This document shows positions 1-9,145 of a DNA stretch of 64,000 nt, one piece after another. Within the stretch, counting starts at the first letter, position 1, and each line of letters starts with the position of its first letter. Origin of the DNA: Catalinimonas alkaloidigena (GTDB lineage: Bacteria; Bacteroidota; Bacteroidia; Cytophagales; Cyclobacteriaceae); assembly GCF_029504655.1 (NCBI RefSeq), contig NZ_JAQFIL010000001.1:1679001-1743000 (forward strand), given 5' to 3'. A model generated the notes under the pieces. That model was not told the DNA's origin and made no database searches. It saw nothing but the letters and a program-made list of their open reading frames with translations. The translations under genes were made by a program, and so were the position numbers.

Positions 1-1
1 A

Positions 2-847
2 AAACTACAGCTCAATGACGCTTCGTTGGTGTGGGAACCTGAGACTTCTGCCGCTCTGGGCTTCGGCTTTCGTTGTGGATTCCTGGGTATGCTGCATATG
101 GAAATTGTGCAAGAGCGCCTGGAGCGGGAGTTTGATATGACAGTGATTACTACTGTTCCTTCCGTGCGTTTCCATGCTGTCATGAAAGATGGTGAGATGA
201 AGCAGGTGAGTGCTCCTTCTGAAATGCCCGATCCCACCGAATTATCGCATATAGAAGAGCCATTTATCAGAGCACAGATCATTACCAAGTCTGATTATAT
301 CGGTAATATTATGGAACTGTGCATGGATAAGCGGGGCATGATCAAAAATCAGGTTTTTTTAACGCAGGATAGGGTAGAGCTTTCTTTTGAGCTTCCCCTG
401 GCCGAAATTGTATTTGACTTTTTTGATAAACTCAAAACGCTCTCCCGAGGCTATGCATCCCTAGATTATCATCCGATTGGTTATCGCCAGTCCAATATGG
501 TGAAGCTGGACATCATGCTCAACGGAGATAAAGTGGACGCACTTTCGGCCATTGTACATCGTGATAAAGCCTACGAATGGGGTAAGCGCTTATGCGAAAA
601 ACTCAAAGAACTGATTCCTCGTCAGATGTTTGAGATCGCTGTACAGGCAGCCATTGGTACGAAGGTAATTGCCCGCGAAAGCGTAAAAGCTATGCGGAAA
701 AACGTACTTGCTAAATGCTACGGCGGTGACATTTCCCGTAAACGTAAACTTTTGGAAAAGCAGAAGAAAGGAAAGAAGCGTATGCGTCAGGTAGGTAATG
801 TTGAAATTCCTCAGGAAGCATTTATGGCAGTACTCAAACTTGACTAG
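2..847 (+). CDS. lepA: Elongation factor 4 (LepA), C-terminal part
   Basis: This is the 3' part of a translational GTPase; the gene begins upstream of the window. The open frame runs from base 2, and the TTG at 26 is not a real start because conserved LepA sequence (LNDAS) lies before it. About 281 of the usual ~600 residues are present. The region after the G domain is recognisable from [20 protein letters not shown], and the LepA-specific C-terminal domain ends with [17 protein letters not shown] after a Lys/Arg-rich stretch. EF4 acts on stalled or mistranslocated ribosomes in the cytoplasm. folD follows 26 bp downstream on the same strand, so co-transcription is possible. No defect is visible. 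Confidence 0.97.
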   Translation, partial: KLQLNDASLVWEPETSAALGFGFRCGFLGMLHMEIVQERLEREFDMTVITTVPSVRFHAVMKDGEMKQVSAPSEMPDPTELSHIEEPFIRAQIITKSDYIGNIMELCMDKRGMIKNQVFLTQDRVELSFELPLAEIVFDFFDKLKTLSRGYASLDYHPIGYRQSNMVKLDIMLNGDKVDALSAIVHRDKAYEWGKRLCEKLKELIPRQMFEIAVQAAIGTKVIARESVKAMRKNVLAKCYGGDISRKRKLLEKQKKGKKRMRQVGNVEIPQEAFMAVLKLD

Positions 848-873
848 CCGAAACGATAAACTAACCTAATCAT

Positions 874-1752
874 ATGAATTTAATTGACGGTAAGCAGACC
901 GCTCAGCAAATCAGGCAGGAGTTGGCCGAGGAAGTAGAAAAAATTAAGAAAGAAGGTGGAAAAATACCTCATCTCGCAGCTATCCTGGTGGGAGAAGATC
1001 CGGCCAGCGATACCTATGTGCGCATGAAGGTGAAAGACTGTGAGCAAATCGGTTATAAATCTACTCTTATCCGTTACGATGCGGACATTTCTGAAGAGGA
1101 GCTTTTGGCTAAAGTAGAAGAGATCAATAATGATGATGATATTGATGGCTTAATCGTACAGCTCCCTCTTCCCGACCATATCGCGGCAGAAAAGATCACA
1201 TTTGCCATTCGTCCCGAAAAAGACGTAGATGGCTTTCATCCGATCAATATTGGGAGAATGGCTAAAGGCTTAGCCGCCTATGTTTGTGCTACACCACATG
1301 GCGTATTGGAATTGATCAAACGCTACGAAATACCCACTGAGGGTAAACATTGTGTAGTAGTGGGTAGAAGTGATATTGTCGGTACGCCGGTAAGTATCCT
1401 GATGTCGCGAAAAGCTTATCCCGGTAATGCTACAGTAACCGTTTGTCACAGCAGAACCCCCAACATTCCTGAAATCACCAAACAGGCTGATATTCTGATT
1501 GCGGCTTTAGGTAAACCGGAATTCATCACTGCTGATATGGTAAAAGAAGGGGCTGTGGTAATTGATGTAGGAACCAGCAGAGTACAAGACTCCTCTAAAA
1601 AATCTGGCTTTGGACTGAAAGGTGATGTCAAATTTGATGAAGTGGCGGAAAAATGTAGCTATATCACACCCGTACCCGGTGGTGTTGGCCCCATGACGAG
1701 AGCGTCTCTTCTTTATAATACCATGCTTGCAGCGAAGGGAGAAGTTTATTAG
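874..1752 (+). CDS. folD: Bifunctional methylenetetrahydrofolate dehydrogenase / methenyltetrahydrofolate cyclohydrolase
   Basis: FolD interconverts 5,10-methylene-THF, 5,10-methenyl-THF and 10-formyl-THF using NADP, supplying one-carbon units in the cytoplasm. The 292-residue length is normal. Visible signatures are the N-terminal [16 protein letters not shown] block carrying the catalytic Tyr/Lys region, the [17 protein letters not shown] nucleotide-binding segment in the middle, and the C-terminal [15 protein letters not shown] motif. ATG at 874 directly precedes the conserved N-terminus. It lies 26 bp after lepA. A decayed four-helix-bundle element occupies the space before the next gene. 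Confidence 0.97.
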   Translation: MNLIDGKQTAQQIRQELAEEVEKIKKEGGKIPHLAAILVGEDPASDTYVRMKVKDCEQIGYKSTLIRYDADISEEELLAKVEEINNDDDIDGLIVQLPLPDHIAAEKITFAIRPEKDVDGFHPINIGRMAKGLAAYVCATPHGVLELIKRYEIPTEGKHCVVVGRSDIVGTPVSILMSRKAYPGNATVTVCHSRTPNIPEITKQADILIAALGKPEFITADMVKEGAVVIDVGTSRVQDSSKKSGFGLKGDVKFDEVAEKCSYITPVPGGVGPMTRASLLYNTMLAAKGEVY

Positions 1753-1753
1753 A

Positions 1754-2262
1754 GTTCAGGGTTCAAGGATTTAGAGTTAGAGAGTTTTTTGGTTTAGCGT
1801 TGGGAGCGTTTTTAGTTTGGAGTTAATTGGAATTATGTGATGGCTACGATAAGTAGGTTTGAGGATATTGAGTGCTGGCAGAAGGCGAGAATGTTGTGTA
1901 ATTTGATTTTCAAACTAGGGGGTAGAGAACCATTTTGAAGGGATTTTCATTAAGGAATCAAATCCTAGAAGTAGGGGTTCAGTTATGGATACTATGGCGG
2001 AAGGCTTTGGAAGAGGTAGCAATAAAGAGTTTGTTCAGTTTCTGTATATATCGAAAGCCTCCTGTATTAAAGTAATGTCACAGCCCTACCGTGCAAAAGA
2101 CAGTACTTGTCTGAATAACAACGAGTTTGATGCTTTATGTAAGCAAATGAGTCAGCAGGTATGATACAGAACATGGCTACTTATTTGAAGAGGGCCTCTA
2201 TTACCGGACATTAATACAAAATATCTTAACCAAAAAACTCCTTAACCCAGAACCCAAAATAG
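1754..2262. repeat. Inverted-repeat-bounded element around the four-helix-bundle relic
   Basis: The left arm at 1782-1797 (GAGTTTTTTGGTTTAG) matches the reverse complement of 2225-2240 at 15 of 16 positions. Outside both arms, looser copies of GGGTTC..GG.TT.AG extend the match to about 30 nt on each side. The roughly 510-bp interval contains only the broken four-helix-bundle reading frame. Apart from this element the folD-queE intergenic region holds no other gene. This is a direct sequence observation; calling it a mobile unit is inference. Confidence 0.55.
1840..2164 (+). pseudogene. Broken four-helix-bundle protein (23S rRNA intervening-sequence protein family)
   Basis: The first fragment starts at ATG 1840 and reads ISRFEDIECWQKARMLCN, the FEDLxxWQKAR opening typical of this family, but stops at 1936-1938. 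A second fragment in another frame (in frame from about 1961, stop 2162-2164) reads SVMDTMAEGFGRGSNKEFVQFLYISKAS, the conserved middle of the same family. At least one frameshift and a stop therefore separate the two halves of a protein that is normally ~115-120 residues. Related proteins occur inside 23S rRNA intervening sequences and as free-standing genes; no function can be claimed here. The fragment sits between inverted AT/GT-rich arms at about 1754-1797 and 2225-2262. Confidence 0.8.
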
Positions 2263-2279
2263 TAATAACTAAATTGGAG

Positions 2280-2912
2280 ATGTTTAAAGAAGTTAAGCAA
2301 AAAGACATTGTTGTTGGAAGTTTACCCCTCATGGAAGCTTTCTATACCGTACAGGGAGAGGGCTTTCATCAGGGCAAATCTGCTTATTTTATTCGTTTAG
2401 GAGGCTGTGATGTGGGTTGTGTCTGGTGCGATGTAAAAGAATCCTGGGATGAAACGCAGCATCCATTGATTGCGGTGAGTGATATCGTGGAAAAAGCTGC
2501 TTCGTATCCGGGCCGGCTGGCCGTGATTACAGGAGGTGAACCGCTGATGCATGACCTGAGCTTTTTGTGCGATGCGCTACATCAAGAGGGTTTTACCATT
2601 AACATTGAAACCTCCGGAGCACACCCGCTCAGTGGAAAGCTGGATTGGATTTGTCTTTCTCCAAAAAAATTTAAAGCCCCTTTACCGGAGATCTATCAGG
2701 AAGCTGATGAGCTGAAAATCATCATTTATAATAAGAGTGATTTTAAATGGGCTGAGGAGTTTGCGCAGAAAATGCGTGCAGACTGTCAGCTCTTTCTCCA
2801 GCCTGAGTGGAGTAAATCGGATAAGGTGCTACCTCAGATCATTGATTATGTAAAGGAGCACCCTCAGTGGAGAATCTCTTTGCAGGTACATAAATATATG
2901 AACATACCCTGA
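2280..2912 (+). CDS. queE: 7-carboxy-7-deazaguanine synthase (radical SAM)
   Basis: QueE converts 6-carboxytetrahydropterin to 7-carboxy-7-deazaguanine in the queuosine pathway, using SAM and a 4Fe-4S cluster. Starting at ATG 2280 the protein has 210 residues, normal for the family; an upstream TTG at 2274 is less likely. The radical-SAM cysteines are C43, C47 and C50 in GGCDVGCVWC, a CX3CX2C arrangement preceded by the YTVQGEGFHQGKSAYFIRL substrate region. ITGGEPL near residue 86 is the SAM-binding GGE motif. The C-terminal QVHKYMNIP is typical of this group. No other queuosine gene is visible in the window. Confidence 0.93.
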   Translation: MFKEVKQKDIVVGSLPLMEAFYTVQGEGFHQGKSAYFIRLGGCDVGCVWCDVKESWDETQHPLIAVSDIVEKAASYPGRLAVITGGEPLMHDLSFLCDALHQEGFTINIETSGAHPLSGKLDWICLSPKKFKAPLPEIYQEADELKIIIYNKSDFKWAEEFAQKMRADCQLFLQPEWSKSDKVLPQIIDYVKEHPQWRISLQVHKYMNIP

Positions 2913-2969
2913 CATGAAAATTTGTGTAAAGCATTAGGCTTATATTTATGAATGCCGAATAAAAGTTTT

Positions 2970-2977
2970 TATATTTG
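2970..2977 (+). promoter_or_regulatory. -7 element of the rpmE2 promoter
   Basis: TATATTTG matches the Bacteroidota -7 consensus TAnnTTTG exactly and lies 74 bp upstream of the rpmE2 start. No convincing -33 TTG was seen at the expected spacing, so only this half is called. Confidence 0.5.
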
Positions 2978-3050
2978 CAACTCTTTTGAGAAAACGAACT
3001 TAAATAACGGCAAAATCCGTTAAAACCATAGAAAAAGAAAAGCTAAGGCT

Positions 3051-3302
3051 ATGAAAAAGGATATCCACCCAGAATACAGAAAAGTCGTATTTCATGATAC
3101 GTCTAGTGATTTTAAATTCATTACAAGATCTACCATGGACTCTGAAGAGACTATCAAGTGGGAAGACGGTAACGAATACCCTGTAGTGAAGGTTGAAGTA
3201 AGCTCTGCTTCTCACCCGTTCTACACTGGTAAGAAACTGTATGTTGATACTGCGGGACGTGTTGAGAAGTTTAACAAGCGTTATAAGCGTGAGAAAAACT
3301 AG
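3051..3302 (+). CDS. rpmE2: 50S ribosomal protein L31 type B
   Basis: This is an 83-residue ribosomal protein of the large subunit. It starts [16 protein letters not shown] and contains [24 protein letters not shown], the characteristic L31 core. The zinc-binding CxxC pair of type A L31 is absent, which marks it as the zinc-independent type B form, the usual form in many Bacteroidota. It is a single-gene unit with its own -7 element upstream and a strong hairpin terminator 24 bp after the stop. Confidence 0.97.
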   Translation: MKKDIHPEYRKVVFHDTSSDFKFITRSTMDSEETIKWEDGNEYPVVKVEVSSASHPFYTGKKLYVDTAGRVEKFNKRYKREKN

Positions 3303-3326
3303 TTTCCAGCACTCAAAAAATTTTAG

Positions 3327-3355
3327 AGTCTTCAGTTTTCTGAAGACTTTTTTTG
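3327..3355 (+). terminator. Rho-independent terminator of rpmE2
   Basis: AGTCTTCAG (3327-3335) pairs perfectly with CTGAAGACT (3340-3348) around a TTTT loop. A run of T follows to 3354. The 9-bp stem with a U-tract is a textbook intrinsic terminator. Confidence 0.9.
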
Positions 3356-3422
3356 TTTCTTAAAGGTTCAGGAATTAATACTTGTTTATTAATTTCGGCA
3401 AGAAAAGACTCACATCCTCACT

Positions 3423-4658
3423 ATGCAGTTTTCAGATATAAGTGGCCTGGAAGAAATTAAGCAAAGTCTGATCAATACAGCCCGGGAAGGGCATGTAGCC
3501 CATGCTCAGCTCTTCCTGGGCCCTGAGGGTAGTGCTAACCTGGCAATGGCTGTTGCTTTTGCCACATACCTGAATAGTTACGCTCCTGCTGGGGAGGAAA
3601 GCTCTGGCAAGGTGTTTCAGGAAGAAGGAACTGAGCACGCAGGCCTGTCTGATAAAAAGGAATTGGATAAGTCTAGTCTTGAAAAGCTCAATAAGTTCAT
3701 TCATCCCGATGTTCATTTTGTCTTTCCTGTTAGTGCCACTAAAAATATATCAGGGAAAGACGTAGTAAGCGATAGTTATATCAAAGAATGGCGTTCTTTC
3801 CTGGCTGAAAATCCATACGGAGATACTGTAGACTGGAGTGCCTATTTTGGTGCTGAGAATAAGCAGCTTAATATTTCTAAAGAAGAAAGCCGTAATATCA
3901 TCAGAAAGCTCTCCTTAAAATCTTTTGAAGGTAAGTACAAGATTGTTATCCTCTGGCTACCGGAACTATTACATCCTTCTGCAGCAAACGGTATTCTTAA
4001 AATTCTGGAAGAACCGCCGGACAATACGCTCTTCTTTTTGGTAGCCAATGATGTTGAGAAAATATTACCCACCATTCTCTCACGTACCCAGATCGTAAAT
4101 ATAAGAGCTTTTACTAATGATGAAATCGTCTATGACTTAGCCAAAAGAGAAAGAATAGCAGATCCTCAGGACAAAAGAATGTTACAACTGAGGCAGATTG
4201 CTACGCTAGCCGATGGCAACTTAAACCAGGCCCTCAGACTGTCGGAAGAAGTAGAAGAGGATAGTCATAAGTTCTTCAGAGATTGGATGCGCACCTGTTA
4301 TGTTCAGGATTATTCTAAGTTAATTCAAATGATGGATCAGGTACAAAAAATGGGGAAAGAAGCACAGAAAGGATTAATGCAGTACGGGTTGAGTATGCTG
4401 CGTGAAACCCTTATGGTGTTAGCTGCTGATAATACAGCTGAGGGAAATGATGATGTGATGTTGAACGATAAAATATTGATCAGGGTACAGGGTGATGAAC
4501 TAAAGTTCATTGCCAATTTTAGCAAAGTAATGTCGTTTGATAAGGTTGAAAGCATAACTAAGCTCTTGAATCAGGGGTATTATCATCTGATGAGAAATGC
4601 TAACCCAAAAATTGTATTTCTGGATATTTCACTAAAAATAGGCCAGGTACTACGATAG
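3423..4658 (+). CDS. holB: DNA polymerase III delta'-type clamp-loader subunit, zinc-finger cysteines lost
   Basis: At 411 residues this is recognisable as the Bacteroidota delta' subunit. It opens with the FSDISGLEEIKQSLINTA block and a degenerate P-loop (GPEGSANLAMA) and continues with HPDVHFVFPV. A strong clamp-loader core reads ANGILKILEEPPDNTLFFL, with sensor 1 in ILPTILSRTQIV. It helps load the beta clamp at the replication fork. The segment at residues ~50-97, which normally carries a four-Cys zinc module, has no cysteine at all here. The only Cys in the protein is in the C-terminal half (RTCYVQD). The rest looks well conserved, so the gene is probably functional. hemC follows 43 bp downstream. 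Confidence 0.9.
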   Translation: MQFSDISGLEEIKQSLINTAREGHVAHAQLFLGPEGSANLAMAVAFATYLNSYAPAGEESSGKVFQEEGTEHAGLSDKKELDKSSLEKLNKFIHPDVHFVFPVSATKNISGKDVVSDSYIKEWRSFLAENPYGDTVDWSAYFGAENKQLNISKEESRNIIRKLSLKSFEGKYKIVILWLPELLHPSAANGILKILEEPPDNTLFFLVANDVEKILPTILSRTQIVNIRAFTNDEIVYDLAKRERIADPQDKRMLQLRQIATLADGNLNQALRLSEEVEEDSHKFFRDWMRTCYVQDYSKLIQMMDQVQKMGKEAQKGLMQYGLSMLRETLMVLAADNTAEGNDDVMLNDKILIRVQGDELKFIANFSKVMSFDKVESITKLLNQGYYHLMRNANPKIVFLDISLKIGQVLR

Positions 4659-4701
4659 AGTAATAAGAGTAATATTAGATTGGAATTAACCGATAGAAGA
4701 T

Positions 4702-5634
4702 ATGAAGTTAAAAATTGGGACCAGAGGGAGCAAACTTGCGTTGTGGCAGGCATATTATGTGGCAGAAAAGTTACAGCAAGGAGGCGTAGAGACTGAAATA
4801 ATTACCATAGATACCAAAGGGGATAAGAAACTGGATGTGGCAATTGCTGAGATTGGCGAGAAAGGGGTATTTACACAGGAAATAGAGCAGCAACTCCTCG
4901 ATGGTGTAATAGATATAGCAGTACACAGTGCTAAGGATATGCAATCTGAATTACCCAAAGAATTTGAACTTATCGCTTTTACAGAAAGAGAGAAGGTTCA
5001 CGACGTATTGGTAAGTCATCAGCAAGTAAACCTGGCTGATAAAAGTAGAGAATGGTTGATCGGCACATCTTCTGCTCGTAGAAAAGCAATGCTGAAGCAC
5101 TATTACCCACATGTAAATACTGTGGAAATCAGGGGTAATTTGCAGACTAGATTTACAAAAATGGAATCCGGTTTATGTGATGCCATGCTACTCGCCTACG
5201 CAGGAGTACATAGGATGAATTATCATGATAAGGTGGTTCACGAATTTGATACGGAGGTTTTTATACCCGCTGTAGGGCAGGGAAGTGTAGCAGTAGAAGT
5301 TTTGTCAGCCATGGAAAATGATAAAAAATCAAAAATAAAAAAACTGGTCAGCCATGAACAGACAGAGTATAGGCTACTAGCTGAAAGAGCTTTTTTGAAA
5401 ACACTTAGAGGGGGGTGTAGTATTCCTGTTTTTGCCCTTGCAAAGCTTGAGCGTGACGCATTACATCTTACCGGAGGGGTTATCAGTCTTGATGGGCAGG
5501 AATTAATTAAAGAAAATGTCTATGGCAAAGCTGATCAAGCTGAAAAATTAGGAAATCAGTTAGCCCTAAAAATTCTGGACAATGGGGGAGACGTTGTTCT
5601 TGAAAAAATTAAAAAACAAATGAATATTTGTTAG
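4702..5634 (+). CDS. hemC: Hydroxymethylbilane synthase (porphobilinogen deaminase)
   Basis: HemC polymerises four porphobilinogen molecules into hydroxymethylbilane in tetrapyrrole biosynthesis. Its 310 residues match the family. It begins KIGTRGSKLALWQA and contains AVHSAKDM and the GTSSARRKAML arginine motif that contacts substrate carboxylates. C239 in LRGGCSIPV is the Cys that carries the dipyrromethane cofactor. It follows holB and precedes a cyclophilin gene on the same strand with short gaps. No other haem gene is adjacent. Confidence 0.97.
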   Translation: MKLKIGTRGSKLALWQAYYVAEKLQQGGVETEIITIDTKGDKKLDVAIAEIGEKGVFTQEIEQQLLDGVIDIAVHSAKDMQSELPKEFELIAFTEREKVHDVLVSHQQVNLADKSREWLIGTSSARRKAMLKHYYPHVNTVEIRGNLQTRFTKMESGLCDAMLLAYAGVHRMNYHDKVVHEFDTEVFIPAVGQGSVAVEVLSAMENDKKSKIKKLVSHEQTEYRLLAERAFLKTLRGGCSIPVFALAKLERDALHLTGGVISLDGQELIKENVYGKADQAEKLGNQLALKILDNGGDVVLEKIKKQMNIC

Positions 5635-5668
5635 GTTTGTATTTTAAATAGTTGTTACATTTTTATTG

Positions 5669-6523
5669 ATGAGGAAATATATTATTGTTTTCTTTTTTTG
5701 TTGCTTATGGATGTTTACTGCCTGTAGTGCTGAGAAAGATTACCTAGTAACTATCCATACACCTTATGGTGAGATGCATGCTGTACTATATGACGCGACT
5801 CCTGAACATAAAGAAAATTTTATAACCTTAGCTCAGGATGGCAAGTACGATAGTACGACTTTTCACCGTGTGATTGAAGATTTTATGGTACAAGGTGGGG
5901 ATTTAAGTACCAGTCCCCGCTACAATCCGGAAGAGGATTCTGTAGATTACACCATTCCTGCTGAGTTTGTTGACACACTTTTTCACAAAAAAGGAGCATT
6001 AGCTGCAGCACGACAGGGTGATCAGATTAATCCTGAGAGAGCATCCAGCGGAAGCCAGTTTTACATCGTGCAGGGAGTTGTATATTCCGAGGATGAACTG
6101 CTTACTGACATGAATAAGCTTGGAAAAGGAATACAGAAGCTTATCAAGGAGGCCGATTATAAAGAGGTAGGCGAAGAACTGATTGGCTTGTATCAGAGCG
6201 GAGATTTTGAGGCCTATACCCAAAGAATGGTAGAACTAAAGCCTGTAGTTGAAGAGGAATTAAATATAGAAGTGGACCGAAAATACCCAAAAGAACGTTT
6301 ACAAGCATATACAACTATCGGTGGAACGCCTCACCTGGATGATACTTATACCGTTTTTGGTGAGATTATTGATGGTTTAAGTATAGTGGATTCAATTGCT
6401 ACACAACCAACAGGAGCTAAAGATAAGCCTGTTGAGGATATTTACATGACAGTAGATGTTGAGGAAATGTCCAAAAAAGCAATTTCAAAGAAATATGGAT
6501 ATATGTATCCATCAGCAAAATAG
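5669..6523 (+). CDS. Lipoprotein peptidyl-prolyl cis-trans isomerase (cyclophilin type)
   Basis: This predicted lipoprotein of 284 residues starts at ATG 5669; the TTG three bases upstream is less likely. A hydrophobic N-terminus ends in FTAC, giving a lipobox Cys at residue 19. The cyclophilin core is split. NFITLAQDGKYDSTTFHRVI and FMVQGGDL form the first half, SSGSQFYIVQG follows, and after a helical insert of about 80 residues the fold resumes with YTVFGEIIDGLSIVDSIA. This insertion is common in Bacteroidota envelope cyclophilins. It should help fold proteins in the periplasm. Confidence 0.92.
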   Translation: MRKYIIVFFFCCLWMFTACSAEKDYLVTIHTPYGEMHAVLYDATPEHKENFITLAQDGKYDSTTFHRVIEDFMVQGGDLSTSPRYNPEEDSVDYTIPAEFVDTLFHKKGALAAARQGDQINPERASSGSQFYIVQGVVYSEDELLTDMNKLGKGIQKLIKEADYKEVGEELIGLYQSGDFEAYTQRMVELKPVVEEELNIEVDRKYPKERLQAYTTIGGTPHLDDTYTVFGEIIDGLSIVDSIATQPTGAKDKPVEDIYMTVDVEEMSKKAISKKYGYMYPSAK

Positions 6524-6543
6524 ATATTATAAAATTCGTCACT

Positions 6544-7467
6544 ATGAAAATATTGATTACCGGAGCAAATGGTCTCTTAGGTCAAAAATTAATTGCTTTA
6601 CTTTCTCACGAACATAACATTGAAGTAGTTGCTACCTCAAGGGGTGAGAATGTAAATTATTATGATCTTCCTGAATATCATTTTTGCTCATTGGATATAA
6701 CAGATCGGGAACAAGTGATGCAGGTGATTGGTGATGAAAAGCCGGATGTAATTGTCCATACTGCCGCCATGACAAACGTAGATGCGTGTGAGCAAAACCA
6801 GGGTGACTGCTGGAAAGTCAACGTACTGGCTGTTGAATGGCTGCTGGAAGCCGCTAAAGAGATTGATGCCTTTTTTATACACCTGTCTACTGACTTTGTA
6901 TTCTCAGGTTCTAATGGTCCTTTAGCTGAAGATGCTGCCATCGGCCCTGTGAACTATTATGGAAAGTCAAAAGCTGAAGCAGAGCTCCTGGTGCAGCAAA
7001 GTGAAGTAGATCATGCCATCGTAAGGACAGCGCTGGTATATGGGGTTGCTCCCAGTATGAGCAGAAGTAATATCGTACTGTGGGTGAAGGAAAGTCTGGA
7101 AAATGGTAAAAGTATAAAAGTTGTAGATGATCAGTTCAGAACACCAACGCTGGCCGAAGACCTCGCTCAAGCCTGCTGGCTAATAGCACAGAAGAGATCC
7201 AGAGGTATCTTCCATATCTCTGATGAAGAAGTTTTTACACCTTACGAATTGTCGCTCCTGGTGGCTGAACATTTTAACCTGGACAAATCCCTGATCAGCC
7301 GTACTGATTCTGGTGAGTTTACACAGCCGGCCAAACGTCCGCCCAAAACAGGCTTTATCATTGAAAAAGCAAAAAATGAGCTTGGGTACCAGCCACATAC
7401 ATTTAAAGAGGGCTTGGCATATCTAGAAAAACATCTAAAAAAAACTGAAAAAATCACTGCCTCATAG
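6544..7467 (+). CDS. RmlD-type SDR oxidoreductase (dTDP-4-dehydrorhamnose reductase-like)
   Basis: This is a 307-residue extended short-chain dehydrogenase. TGANGLLGQ at residues 6-14 is the GxxGxxG dinucleotide site. STDFVFSGSNGPLAEDAAIGP is a classic RmlD segment, and Y139-x-x-x-K143 (YYGKSK) is the catalytic pair. It resembles dTDP-4-dehydrorhamnose reductase, but no other rml gene is nearby. The true substrate, a sugar nucleotide or another ketone, is therefore unproven. It lies 20 bp after the cyclophilin gene and is probably co-transcribed with it. Confidence 0.88.
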   Translation: MKILITGANGLLGQKLIALLSHEHNIEVVATSRGENVNYYDLPEYHFCSLDITDREQVMQVIGDEKPDVIVHTAAMTNVDACEQNQGDCWKVNVLAVEWLLEAAKEIDAFFIHLSTDFVFSGSNGPLAEDAAIGPVNYYGKSKAEAELLVQQSEVDHAIVRTALVYGVAPSMSRSNIVLWVKESLENGKSIKVVDDQFRTPTLAEDLAQACWLIAQKRSRGIFHISDEEVFTPYELSLLVAEHFNLDKSLISRTDSGEFTQPAKRPPKTGFIIEKAKNELGYQPHTFKEGLAYLEKHLKKTEKITAS

Positions 7468-7612
7468 TTCAGCAGCTTGATGAAAGCCCTGAAAAATATT
7501 TATTAGCATAACTTTAATAATTAGCCTAATTTGTTGGTGCTTTATTCAAAATGAAGCACCTTTATTTTGTCTTAAACAATTTGAACCAATTACTAAGTAT
7601 AAAAATCAAATT

Positions 7613-9142
7613 ATGCGTAAGCCTTTACTGCTCTGTCTGATGTTCCTGACGGGAACGCTCCCCGCTCTTGCTCAGGACCAAGATATTGAAGAGAAAAGCA
7701 TTGATATGATGATCAATGAGTTTTTTAATCCCGCCGCCGATGCAGTTTTCTCTGTAATTTTTTATCCCATTATTACTCTAAAGGGCGTTGAAGTCCCCTT
7801 TATTTTACTATGGCTCATCACTGGGGCTATTGTTTTTACATTTTACCTTAACTTCATCAATATTCGCGGCTTTGGTACGGCCCTGGATATCATCAAAGGA
7901 AAATATACGCACGAAGGTGATCCCGGGGAAGTGACTCATTTTCAAGCCCTTACGGCTGCTCTTTCAGGAACTGTAGGCTTAGGAAATATAGCTGGAGTAG
8001 CAGTGGCCATTGCTACTGGAGGACCAGGTGCTACCTTTTGGATGATGCTATTTGGTTTATTTAGCATGTCTTCCAAGTTTGTTGAGTGCGCTCTGGGCGT
8101 AAAGTTCAGGGATGAACATGCTGATGGTTCAGTTTCCGGTGGGCCTATGTATTACTTGCGTAAAGGTCTGGCAGGCAAAGGTATGGGTAGGTTAGGAGGA
8201 TTTCTGGCTGCTTTTTTCTCAGTAATGGCGATAGGTGCTTCATTTGGAGGAGGCAATATGTTTCAGGTTAACCAGGCAGCCCAACAGTTTGTCGTGATTA
8301 CCGGTGGGCAAGACACTATGATTGGGCAGAATACCTGGATATTTGGGCTGATCATGGCGATACTAGTAGCAGTGGTGATCATTGGAGGAATCAAAAGTAT
8401 TGCCCGTGTAACTGAGCGCATTGTACCCTTCATGACTGCCTTTTATGTGATTTCAGCAATTATCGTGATTGTTACCAATATAGGACAGGTACCTGATGCT
8501 TTCGCCACTATTGTTACAGGTGCCATTAGTGGAGAGGCTTTTGGGGGAGGTTTGATTGGAACGCTGATTACTGGGATGAGACGTGCTACCTTTTCCAACG
8601 AAGCCGGTGTAGGCTCCGCGGCCATCGCCCATTCAGCAGTAAAAACAAGTGAGCCGGTGACTGAGGGTTTCGTGGCCTCGCTAGAGCCTTTTGTTGATAC
8701 AGTGGTGGTTTGTACCATGACCGCTTTGGTGATCGTAATTTCAGGAGCGTATAAGGGTGAAAATGTAAACGATGGAATTGCCCTGACTTCCGAAGCATTT
8801 GCTTCAGTTATAGATTGGTTTCCCTATATGCTTTCAGTAGCAGTAATATTATTTGCCTTTTCTACCATGATTTCATGGTCATATTACGGAGTCAAAGCCT
8901 GGACCTATGTTTTTGGAAAGTCTAATATTTCGGTAACCATTTATAAATTTATTTTCTGCATTTTTATCGTGATCGGTGCCTCAGTGAGTTTGAGTGGTGT
9001 GATCAACTTCTCCGACGGAATGCTCTTCGCAATGTCATTGCCTAATATTCTGGGTTGTTATATATTAGCACCGCTTGTAAAAAAGGATATGCAGTCTTTC
9101 CTCACCCGGATCAAAAAAGGAAATATAGAAGTTTACGACTAA
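7613..9142 (+). CDS. Sodium:alanine symporter (AGCS family)
   Basis: This is a 509-residue multi-pass inner-membrane transporter that couples Na+ to alanine or glycine uptake. Family signatures include GTVGLGNIAGVAVAIATGGPGA, split over the first transmembrane helices, and FSNEAGVGSAAIAHSA in the middle. WSYYGVKAWTYVFG lies near the C-terminal helices. The N-terminus has an additional cleavable-looking signal (FLTGTLPALAQDQD), which is frequent in Bacteroidota members. It is convergent with the next gene with only 3 bp between stops, and no hairpin terminator is visible there. Confidence 0.95.
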   Translation: MRKPLLLCLMFLTGTLPALAQDQDIEEKSIDMMINEFFNPAADAVFSVIFYPIITLKGVEVPFILLWLITGAIVFTFYLNFINIRGFGTALDIIKGKYTHEGDPGEVTHFQALTAALSGTVGLGNIAGVAVAIATGGPGATFWMMLFGLFSMSSKFVECALGVKFRDEHADGSVSGGPMYYLRKGLAGKGMGRLGGFLAAFFSVMAIGASFGGGNMFQVNQAAQQFVVITGGQDTMIGQNTWIFGLIMAILVAVVIIGGIKSIARVTERIVPFMTAFYVISAIIVIVTNIGQVPDAFATIVTGAISGEAFGGGLIGTLITGMRRATFSNEAGVGSAAIAHSAVKTSEPVTEGFVASLEPFVDTVVVCTMTALVIVISGAYKGENVNDGIALTSEAFASVIDWFPYMLSVAVILFAFSTMISWSYYGVKAWTYVFGKSNISVTIYKFIFCIFIVIGASVSLSGVINFSDGMLFAMSLPNILGCYILAPLVKKDMQSFLTRIKKGNIEVYD

Positions 9143-9145
9143 TCT

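Noticed and set aside
7613..9142. Amino-acid transporter as part of the sugar locus
   Set aside because: AGCS signatures are clear and the gene is 5 kb outside the sugar genes among housekeeping genes.
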